Both the position numbers and the translations under genes were made by a program. The notes under the pieces were generated by a model. The model saw nothing but the letters and a program-made list of their open reading frames with translations, was not told the origin of the DNA and ran no database searches. Below, piece after piece: positions 55,583-64,000 of a stretch of DNA of 64,000 nt. The stretch spans positions 38,241,396 to 38,305,395 of the forward strand of contig OZ029916.1 in assembly GCA_964023275.1 (NCBI GenBank). The letters run 5' to 3'. Every line of letters starts with the position of its first letter. Within the stretch, counting starts at the first letter, position 1. Source of the stretch: Norana najaformis (taxonomy: Eukaryota; Annelida; Clitellata; Crassiclitellata; Hormogastridae).

Positions 55583-55655
55583 AATGATGATGATGATGAT
55601 GATGATGAATGATCCACTAATGATGCGCTAATGATGCACTGATGATGATGATCAT
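55525..55655 (+). repeat. GAT trinucleotide microsatellite
   Basis: GATGATGAT runs follow the LINE tail and GATCAC repeats. Poly-Met and poly-Ser frames are artefacts. Confidence 0.9.
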
Positions 55656-56414
55656 TATCATCATCATTAGTGTAAATACTATCTCTGAAAGTAAACTTTC
55701 TACGGAGTTTGCGATTGGATGAGCTGGTTGCGATTTCCACTTTCGTTTGCTTTCTGGGAAACAGATGCTTCTAGAAAGAAAATGAGTGTACTTAATGTGT
55801 CTCGATTATCGCAATTTCCACCGATGAGAATGTCATCTCCCAGCAGACACCATTGCGGCAATAGAGGGCACATAAAATCGTCTGTAAACAAAGAAAATTC
55901 TGGTGGCATTTCCTAAAAGGAGCTACATAAGTGCTCTGTTGCAAGATATGGTTGATCTGCTGAGCACCTTTACTAACCGGGTTCGAATCTTGGGCTCGTG
56001 ATGTGAAATCAACAAAGATCGCATTATTATCGAACTGGCCTAATCTCTTAGGCCATCGCCTGCAACTTCATTGCAAGTGGGTCCTTCCATTCAGTTCAAA
56101 TTCAGTGCAGAAGGGCTCCATATCAATTACTTTTACAAGCATGAAGTTGTGGCATATTGTGAAATGTGTCTGCCTTTCAACTCGGCGAGCAAGGTTCGAA
56201 TACTGGTTACTACAGGACACATCACCCTACCATAACTTAACTTACCTAACCTTACCTTACCAGGACCATGCCTTTAAGGACTAATGTTGATGGAGGGGTA
56301 TAATGAACGAACAATTACCATACCTTACGTTAGTTTACCCTACCTACTGCTCCTCCACCTCTCCGTATGTCCCTCGTCGCTCCATTCCCAACATCATCCA
56401 TCGTAGCGGTCTGT

Positions 56415-56710
56415 CTGTCTAATCTAAGCTAATGACTTCTATAGCACCATAACCGTTAAAGTCCAAGGCATCAATCGATGGTCGTTGCAAGTGAAATTTT
56501 GGCCTAAGTTCAGATCGGAATGACACGACAGAACTGACTGGACGAATAAAACTTGACAGCGAATTACAAAGCCTTGGACCACAACCGAGAATGCTCCAGA
56601 ACCCAACACAGTTATAATAATAATAATAATAATAAGACAATTTATATAGCGCAGTAACACGGCCGAGGCCGAAGAAAAGGGCGCTGTACATAAGTTCTGG
56701 TACGAGAGAC
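56415..56710 (-). repeat. Dispersed LINE-like 3' segment ending in ATA repeats
   Basis: It opens with CTAATCTAAGCTAATGACTTC and GGCATCAATCGATGGTCG, matching blocks near 20800, 45680 and 58560. It closes with ATAATAATAAGACAATTTAT and GCCGAGGCCGAAGAAAAGGG, repeated at 62520-62600. Confidence 0.6.
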
Positions 56711-57089
56711 AACAATAGTCATAGCGTCCACTGATCGATTACAATATTTGTTGGTAGCAGTGCATTTTGTTTCTAGAAAAAAGGTTCCAGAACTGAACAA
56801 TTGTGGAATTTTGTGCTTCATTATTTTTTCAGTCAATAAACACTGAAAACAGTGTACAGTTGTAAACACTGAAATTGAATTAAAATAAGTTACATTATAT
56901 TACATAATTAAAATACAGTGACACAATTCTTTTATTAAAAGCTAAATTATTGTTTATTAGCCGATTAGAAGTGCCGGAACGCCTTTCCAGAGCGTTCCGT
57001 CTGAAAAAGCACTGGTTGGTATGATGGTTGAACACAAAACAGAGGGAGGTTGGCTGGTTTAAATGTAGTAGTTTGTGAACTGTAAGACA

Positions 57090-58165
57090 GGTTTAAACTG
57101 GATTCTTTGCTTAATGGGCTACCAGTGTAACGAATGCAATATTAGTGTTATATATGCTGATATTTAAGTGTTTTTGTTATGATGTTGGCGAGAGAGGTTT
57201 GAACCATTTGTAGTTCACGCAGATCTCTTTTAGAGTTGCCAATAAGATGTGAGGCCCAGTATAGTCAAGCCTGCTGGAAACCAACGCATTAGCTAGTGGG
57301 ATTAAGACAGTATGAGGCAAAAGAGATTTGATTCCAAGAATGTCCCTATTTAAATCTGAGCTGATTTGCATAAGGCACCAATATGATTAGAAAATGACAG
57401 GTGGAGTCAAACATCATGCCTAGAATTCGTGCCCATTCCGTACGATTGGCAAGCAAACCGTCCGACTAAATAGATGTAAGGTAATCAAATTTATGGAGTT
57501 GTTGGCTTGCACCTATAAAAAGGAATTTCTGTTTTTGAATGATTCAGAAGAAGTTTGTACCTATCCATCCAAGATCGAACATCACCAAAAACTGAAGCAA
57601 GTAGTTGGTGAACAGGATTAAGCATGCAACTGTCGATTGAGAGGAACAGCTGAGTTTCATCAGGGTACAAGTGGTCGTCAAGAGAGCTATCAGTAATTAG
57701 TGAACCGAGTGGAGTCGTGTAAAAAGTAAACAGTAGCGGCCCATTACAGAACTTTGTGGAAAGCCGCAATTCAAGCAGACTCCGAAGTGTTTGTTGATAC
57801 GGACTGACTGAGTACGAGGGTGCAGATAACTGCAAACCAACGGATAGCGGGACCGGAAAGACCAAACCATTGTTCGAATCAGTCGAGGAGTGTGCCGCGG
57901 TCAACAGTATCAAAAGCGGCAGATAGGTCTAGCAATGAGTAGTTATCTTTCTTTGATCCATGGAGTTGGTTTTGTGATTGTGAACGGTAAGTAGTGCGGT
58001 TTGATGGTATATGTTTAATGGGCCACCAGTGTAACGAATGCAATTCTAGTGTTATATGCTGATGCTTAGGGGTTTTTGTTGTAGCGTTGGTGAGAGAGTT
58101 TGGAACCATTTGTAGTTTGTGCAAATCTCTTTTAGTGATGCCAATAAGATGTGAGATGCAGTATA
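57090..58165 (-). mobile_element. L2/CR1-like LINE remnants, two in tandem or nested
   Basis: On the minus strand the pieces are: LQMVPNSLTNATTK with ITLELHSLHWWPIKH (58110-58000); LLDLSAAFDTVDRGTLLD (about 57930-57880); LYPDETQLFLS, a decayed YADD block (about 57660); WMDRYKLLLNHSKTE (about 57550); and SDLNRDILGIKSLLPHTVL with ALVSSRLDY (57360-57260). A C-terminal block precedes the RT core. The stretches 57110-57280 and 58020-58180 are about 85% alike. Parts of two related copies must therefore lie end to end. Both are broken. Confidence 0.8.
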
Positions 58166-59079
58166 GTCAAGCCTGCTTCGGTTGGCAGATTGGAAGGGAA
58201 GGTACAGGTTGTGCAATGAAAGATGATTACTTAGACGACTGGCTACAACTTTTTGTCTACCTGCCTAACCTATGGATCTGGTCTTGAAACGGGGACCATA
58301 TCATAAGATAACAGCTGCCTCACAGATTTCGTTTCTTCACTAAGCATCTGGGAATATGCCACTTAGCTTTGGGAACTGAAGTAATGCTGTGTTACGATTA
58401 CCATTACAACTACTATTACGATTACCGAATCTTACCTAACTCCCAGTCAAATCTCTTCAGTGCATTCCGCATCTAATCTAATCTTTCCTAATCCGATCTG
58501 ATCTAATCTTATCTAACAGAAAACCTTCAACAACGCCACTTTAAAAACCAAAAGGCATCAGTCGCTGGTAGCTTTGAAAAGCATGGCTTCTAGATGAACT
58601 TCAGTTATAATTACCGGCCACAGTGACAAGTTGTATGCGTGAGCGCCTGTTACACTAATCTTTGTTAAACACGTGTAGCAAATGGGGCGATAGTTAACGT
58701 TTGCACAGCGTGCAAAGCTCATGAATGGCGGCGTCGGGGGTGTTGTTCCAGCGAAGCAGTCCACCCACTCGGCTTCATCTCTCTAATCAAACAAACCGGA
58801 CATTGAGGAGCAAAAGGGAACGACCCGATTACTTTGGGATGGTGCATCGGTCCGTCGGTTAGTATCTAGATATCTGTTTTAATTGCCGTCTATCTGTATC
58901 TGTTTCTGTCTGTCAGTCTCCGTGTCCCTCCTTTCGTCGTCTATCCACCTGTCTACGCTTTTCTTTGTCTGACTTTGTCTGTAGCTACAAACAGACGCCT
59001 TGAAACACTACTTGTATGTTCATAAAAAACTCTCACGCTGACGGATTCGAGTGAAACGACAGAAACATGATTTATGCGT

Positions 59080-59107
59080 GCAGACAGACAGACAGACAGA
59101 CGGACAG

Positions 59108-59138
<31 letters not shown>

Positions 59139-59160
59139 GACGGACGGACGGACGTTCACA
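59080..59160 (+). repeat. ACAG/ACGG microsatellite
   Basis: CAGACAGACAGA runs are interleaved with CGGACGGACGGA. Open frames rich in Asp/Arg/Gln/Thr are artefacts. Confidence 0.92.
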
Positions 59161-59494
59161 TCAACTGGAAATGTACCGACAGCCGATTCGTTCCCACAAA
59201 TGCCTCTCCAGACACCCGTTCTGGGATCCCCATCCCAAGCGTTAGTCACCGACAAAAAATGAGGGTAGGGCCGAAATTATGACGAGGGAAAGGGCAAATC
59301 AGCTGCGGGCGAATAAAACATGAAGTGCACGAGGTGCACTGAAAACAGGGCAAACTTTTTCCAGAAAGCGGACGTTGTAAATGGCTCAGCAGCGCAGGAA
59401 CAAAGAAACCGGATGTTGAAAATCAATCGAAAGCTGACGTGGAGTCGCGGGAGAGTGGGGGGGGGTGGAAGGTTGGGTGGATATACGGATGGGG

Positions 59495-59785
59495 GTGGCT
59501 GGCTGACTGGCTGGCTGGATGGATGGATGGACGAAAGGGGAGGAATAAATAGATGGATGGATAGTTAGGTGGGCATCCATCCGTCTATCCATTCATCTGT
59601 CCGTCCATCCGTTTGTCCGTGGATGGATGGATGGACGGATGAATGAATGAATAGAAGGATGGATAGGTGGGTTTCCATACATCCATCCATTTATCCATCC
59701 ATTTATCCATCCATCCATCCATCGATCGATCGATCCATCCATCCATCCATCAATCAATCCACCCACCCATACATCCATCATAGTA
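59495..59785. repeat. GGAT then CATC tetranucleotide repeats, mirror arrangement
   Basis: GGATGGATGG runs (59510-59660) are followed by ATCCATCCATCC runs (59675-59780). The two halves are reverse complements and can fold back. Confidence 0.88.
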
Positions 59786-60504
59786 TTAGTCGTAGTAGAT
59801 GTATAACTGTAAGCATTATTGGTGCTGTTATAATCGTCAAATCATCATTATAGTCGTCATTATCGTCGTTACTGATCAGTATGATCATTCGATGACCCTC
59901 ATAACGTCATCGCTTTCATCTTTGTCGTCGTCTACAATTTCACCGTCATCATGTTGTTATCATTATTACTAATGATGATGACATCAGTTTGAAATCGTCC
60001 TCATTTTAATCATCGTCCGCTCCATCCCTTGGTCAATCCCTCCATCCCTCCGTTACTCACGTCCGTCCTTTCATCCTTCTATCCACCATCCATCCATCCA
60101 TCCGCCATCCATCCATTTATTGATCCATGCATCAACCTCTTAACCCCGTTGACCTAACCGCACCCATCCAATGAAACAACTCGTACGAGATTCTCTGCCG
60201 AAAGACTTCTCCCTATCGGAGCCACGTGCTTCGTCCTCCATCTTTACTCCGAACGACTACTTCCGATACCTCACCGGATGTGGCCTAATCTACTGCGACC
60301 AGGTGCTGCGCTAGCTCAAAGAGCTCCGAACTCCCACCTCCGGGGATCTGAAGTGGGTATATGAAGATGTGAATGTCTGTCTGAGGGATGGGAAAGGGTA
60401 GAGGATGGGGTAGGATGAGGCCGTGTCGGCCTTTATCTAAGAAGTCGTACACGTGACTTTGCGCGTCTGTTTAGCGTCAACGATTATCGTCTTCGACCTT
60501 TAGG

Positions 60505-60665
60505 AAGTTCTTCCTCTGTCTGTCTATCTGTCTATCTATATGTCTGTCTGTCTTTCTCTCTCTCTCACTGTCTGTCTGTCTTTCTTTCTTTCTCTCTCAC
60601 TGTCTGTCTGTCTCTCTCTTTCTGGCTCTCTGTCTCTCTCTCTGTCTCTCTCTCTCTCTGTCTTC
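60505..60665 (+). repeat. TCTG/TCTC microsatellite
   Basis: CTGTCTGTCT and CTCTCTCTGT units. A further tract of the same type lies at 60885-61010. Confidence 0.9.
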
Positions 60666-60714
60666 CCATTTCTCTCAGCTTAAACACAACCCACTATGAC
60701 AGCTCCTCTCCCCT

Positions 60715-60885
60715 TCGATGTCTGGTCTTCTGGCAACCGGACTTGGTTCGTTACATGGCATCTTTGGACAATCTCACTGACTTGACGCAGCGCTCGTGAA
60801 TAAGCTGGTGCCCTGCGCTTAGCTTTTACCTTTTAGCTTTTTAACTTTTTGTAAGTAGCGCTTTAGAAATTTCGAGTTTACGATG
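60715..60885 (+). repeat. Third copy of the LINE GAATAAGCTGGT tail
   Basis: TGGCAACCGGACTTGG, TCGTGAATAAGCTGGTGCCC, and TAGCGCTTTAGAAATTTCGAG with TTTACGAT match the tails at 55.0 and 55.4 kb. Coding sequence is absent and TCTG repeats follow. Confidence 0.65.
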
Positions 60886-61012
60886 TCTCTGTCTGTCTGT
60901 CTGTCTGTCTCTGCCTGCCTGTCTGTCTGTCTGTCTCTCTATTTATCTGTCTGTCTGTCTGTGTGTCTGTCTGTCTGTCTGTCTGTCTGTCTACCTATCT
61001 ATCTATTTCTTT
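60885..61012 (+). repeat. TCTG microsatellite
   Basis: CTGTCTGTCTGT runs directly follow the LINE tail ending at 60885 and pass into CTATCTATC. Confidence 0.9.
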
Positions 61013-62334
61013 TCCCAGCCCCTTCGCAGGACCCAGTAGCAACCGCCATCGAGTGTCCGCTTCTTATTCATAGTCACAGACATCGTCCTATTCTTAGTCA
61101 TTGTCATAGTCTAGTCAAATGTCTCAGTCATGGTCATTGTAGTAGTCATGAATTCACAGTCGTGGACATAGTCATAGTCATGGTCAAAGTCTTAATAATG
61201 GTCATTGTCGCAGTCGTAGTCATAGTTGTGGTCATGGCTAAAGTCATAGACAGACAAGAGATATACGCACCTCCGCTTTTATACTAATATTGAGCATTGC
61301 ACGTGGCCTGTATGCGATTTAAAAGAGTTATCGCCAACTAGACATTCTGCAGACTTTTTTGAAATAAATAAATTTAAAAAACAAAGAAATAAACACGATG
61401 ACCTGGGTAGAGATGAACAGACAAGAGACACATCTCTGTTAATATTAACCTATAATATTTTTCGATGCCCAGCATCTGTAGGCCTCTATGACGTCATTTC
61501 GACGTTATAAAACAGAGTATTATTCCGTGCCTCGGATTCAGACGTACTGACACTGCGCGCGTATCAAGTGCTTTAAATAAATAAATAAATAAATAAATAC
61601 ATAAATGTTGTTATTTCGCCATTTTCCGGCATAATGCGATTAAAATAAGACAGATCAGCCGTTCCTAACAACACGTTTCACGAATTGCCCGATGCATCCG
61701 TTGCCGTTTCTTCCTTTCGGAGCGTTTCTAGGCATTTATATAGCGCCTATCGATAAAACTCTGCGCCTGCTCGAGTCAGCAGAACACAGACGATCTCTGG
61801 CGTGGAATCGAAATAGGAAATCACTTACGACTATTGAACGCCGCCGAGAGAATATCTGCTGCCGCTATATAAATATCCTGATGCGACAGAATAGAGACCC
61901 CGAGTGATTGGTAATCTCTGAAGTTCGATGCTGTTTATCGTTTAAGAGGCAGATCCATAGGGGGGCTGCGAACGTAAACCCCCGCTCTGAAATTGGCAGA
62001 CGGATATTTTCAGTACTTGTTTTATACCACACACCCGACTTACTGCTCTTCGCCCGTCAAACTTCAGATGCTGGATCCGACCGCAATATCTTTGAAAGAT
62101 TAATAAAAGGCTCTATGAAAATATCTGGATATTTTGTATATATTATTTATCCTTTATGACATATATATCATATATTTGGTATAGCACTTGTATGTACATC
62201 GGAGCAAATAGCCTATAAATAAATGATAAATTACATATAATAGTGTGTGTGCGCGTGTATATCCAGTGTATCATACAATAGTAGGCCTACATCCAGTCTG
62301 GCTAACGCTAGACACTAATGTGGTATTAGCCTTT

Positions 62335-62430
62335 AGGTTTGAGCGTTCGCCTAGTAACTCGAAGTGCGCCGATTCGAGTCTCCTCTAGGACGGTTACTGT
62401 TGAAGGGCCCTTGAGCAAGTCCTTCACCCC
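62335..62430 (+). mobile_element. tRNA-like SINE head
   Basis: TTTGAGCGTTCGCCTAGTAAC, then GATTCGAGTCTCC and a CTTGAGCAAGTCCTTCACCCC body, are typical of tRNA-derived SINEs. The B box is near consensus. A related CAAGTTGCTCACCC block occurs in the other SINE family. Confidence 0.5.
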
Positions 62431-62454
62431 ATTTGTCTACCGCCATCGTTGTTA

Positions 62455-62632
62455 TTATGTGTGGCACTTAATAAATACAGAAATAATAACATTAATAATA
62501 TTACTGCTGATGATGATAATGATGATAATAATAATAATAAGACAATTTATATAGCGCCGTAGCACAGCCGAGGCCGAAGAAAAGGGCGCTGTACAAGGGT
62601 TGTGTACAAGGATGATGATGATGATGATGATG

Positions 62633-62668
<36 letters not shown>

Positions 62669-62720
62669 ATTTTATTATTATTACTACTATTAAACAAAAT
62701 AGTAATAATAATAATAAACA
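62455..62720. repeat. ATA/GAT trinucleotide region
   Basis: Mixed AAT, GAT and ATT triplets flank and follow the GCCGAGGCCG repeat. An inverted AAT/ATT stretch (62630-62680) can pair. Confidence 0.85.
62520..62600. repeat. GCCGAGGCCGAAGAAAAGGG repeat, second copy
   Basis: AATAATAAGACAATTTATAT, AGCGCCGTAGCACAGCC and GAGGCCGAAGAAAAGGGCGC are nearly identical to 56625-56695, in the same orientation and with the same ATA microsatellite lead. Confidence 0.8.
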
Positions 62721-62859
62721 AAATAGTAGGTAGAGGTATGCAATTGTTTTATCGAGACTTAAGCGTTTTTAATGCATGCTTGCTTAGCGCGATCGTTTAA
62801 TGCTGTGTCATTTTAAAAAGAGGCGCTATGTAAATTAGAAGAAATCGGAAATGTTGCGT

Positions 62860-62945
62860 TTCTGTGTGGCAGATTGCTAATGCGTATGCCTTTCAACACT
62901 AAGTCGACGGTTTGAATCCCTGCAAGTTGTAATCTGACAAGTTCC
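62860..62945 (+). mobile_element. Degenerate tRNA-like SINE head (TGCCTTTCAAC family)
   Basis: It reads TGCCTTTCAACACTAAGTCG then GGTTTGAATCCCTG. A cousin at about 56150-56215 shares TGCCTTTCAACTCGG and GGTTCGAATACTGG. Both have the A/B box spacing of old tRNA-derived elements. Confidence 0.4.
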
Positions 62946-63630
62946 TTTGTTATCAAGCCATATGCTAGACGTACATTGAAATGTTCTCCAAATTATTGTT
63001 CAATTAATTTTTATTCTCAAGTTTAGCCAGAAATAAAAAGTGTTAAATATTTTCTTCATTTGCTTACTGCTTTATTTTAGGGGATTTGGCAGGTTTTTTA
63101 ACTGGGGTTATTTTCCTGGGATTGGGGGCGTTTGGCCAGGGGTTATTACCCTATTACCCAAATTTCCCTCGAGGTTTCACAGGATTAAAAGAAGTGTTCG
63201 TTGAAAGAACGACTACCTTTCTTACCGTACTTTACCTTAACTTATTTTCCTTACTTTGTTTGAACTTACCATACCTTACTTTTACTTTAAGCATCAGTAC
63301 CTTGATTCATTTAACTCTCATTACCTCACCTTACATTACCTTACCTTGCGCTGAGTGTCTAGCTTTAGGCCACAGTGGTGCTCATCTTCACTAACAGTTG
63401 AAACAAATTTATGAGTGGTCTGGCTATTTTGGTCTGCTGTTGCCAAATAAATTTTAATAAACCAAATGGAATGTCGCATTATTTTCCAACTCAGACAAGA
63501 GATCGATAAATCAGAAAATAATTCTTCCAGATGCCTCGGCGGAAAGTTTCATTCCGATAAATCTAGTGTTCAGAATACAACTCCATTGATATCCACATCG
63601 ATGTACGATATCGTGCATTAAAATCCGAAA

Positions 63631-64000
63631 TCAGAAGAAGTCTGATGGGCTTTGACTGCCATGGATCTCTGTTCTTTGTGAAGCTAGTAATGCGATCCAC
63701 GATGCAATGTGGGGCGTTTTATGTGATGCAATGGTATGTGGTGTAAACAAAACTAAGAGCCTATCGATGAATCCGAGTTCAACTTTGCGTGAATCGTGAT
63801 TGTCATCGTAGAATTTTATTTCATACAGACTTCGCCGCCAAAGTTTCTCAGTTAGGGAAATTTCTAAACAAGTAATGATTTCTATGTAGTCTCTTTTGTT
63901 TGATTTGAATTCAATGGGTGGCCACATCACTTGAGCTGAAAGTAGTCCGTAGTAGAGCTGACTTCTGAGTTGATTTTCTATTTCCAAGCGTCTCAGCAGG
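63631..64000 (-). other. Unassigned open frame at the window edge
   Basis: The minus strand is open from the window end to 63631. It includes RRLEIENQLRSQLYYGLLSA, then QVMWPPIEFKSNKRDYIEII and TEKLWRRSLYEIKFYDDNHD. The composition is balanced and not repeat-derived. I recognise no family, and no clear splice site decides it. It could be an exon of a gene running in from the right, a transposon piece or chance. Confidence 0.2.

Larger units (their letters stand above)
51830..64000. other. Repeat-dominated right flank, no confident gene
   Basis: Besides the LINE relics and microsatellites listed, this contains TTACC pentamers (56220-56350, 63225-63355), GTCATGGTC-type repeats (61080-61250), SINE heads and AT-rich unique DNA. 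It lies 5' of cyclin D on the gene's strand and may include distal regulatory DNA, which I cannot identify from sequence alone. Confidence 0.6.

Noticed and set aside
7626-62945. tRNA genes at the polymerase III A/B box sites
   Set aside because: None folds into a complete cloverleaf with an acceptor stem. Several recur with the same non-tRNA body, which marks them as SINEs.
1-64000. CRISPR array or bacterial operon
   Set aside because: Tandem repeats have no regular unique spacers. The spliced genes and SINEs show the DNA is animal.

Overview
This is animal (bilaterian) nuclear DNA. It is intron-rich, gene-poor and full of low-complexity repeats, LINE remnants and tRNA-derived SINEs. No bacterial-type operon is present, and most open frames are chance openings in repeats. 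The repeat style (ACAG/TCTG, GAT and pentanucleotide satellites, SINE tails carrying TTTATATAGCGCC, jockey- and L2/CR1-like LINEs) and the vertebrate-like exon structure of the cyclin gene suggest a marine invertebrate, perhaps a non-vertebrate deuterostome or a lophotrochozoan. I cannot place it more finely.

Three host genes can be supported. (1) On the minus strand near the left end (6651 down to about 6297) is the first coding exon of a Cip/Kip CDK inhibitor (CDKN1, the p21/p27/p57/Dacapo family), with a TATA/GC/CCAAT promoter at 6.9-7.06 kb. (2) On the plus strand at 21.0-22.45 kb are three coding exons of a TMEM216/TMEM80-type four-pass ciliary transition-zone protein; its short first exon was not found. 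(3) On the minus strand from 50893 to 30908 is a five-exon D-type cyclin gene. Its exons give a 311-residue protein with an N-terminal LxCxE Rb-binding motif, the cyclin box and a C-terminal Thr-Pro degron. Introns 1 to 4 are about 4.4, 3.2, 11.1 and 0.3 kb.

Cyclin D activates CDK4/6, and Cip/Kip proteins bind cyclin-CDK complexes, so the window joins an accelerator and a brake of G1 within about 45 kb. In human each D cyclin shares a chromosome with one Cip/Kip gene (CCND1/CDKN1C on 11, CCND2/CDKN1B on 12p, CCND3/CDKN1A on 6p). The linkage here therefore looks like a retained ancestral arrangement, and it is the main biological finding.

Layout: 1-6.2 kb is repeats, including a 104-bp tandem array. 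6.3-7.4 kb is the CDKN1 exon and promoter with a polypurine tract. 7.5-21 kb is intergenic, with SINEs, a GAT/CGT microsatellite and a jockey-like LINE at 14.9-16.6 kb. 21-22.4 kb is the TMEM216-like gene. 22.5-30.9 kb is quiet AT-rich DNA with a strong hairpin at 23.0 kb. 30.9-50.9 kb is cyclin D, whose introns hold a deleted Tc1/mariner element, an 84-bp satellite with all three plus frames open, a 97-99-bp palindromic repeat and SINE/LINE pieces. 51-64 kb is repeat-dominated, with LINE relics and no confident gene.
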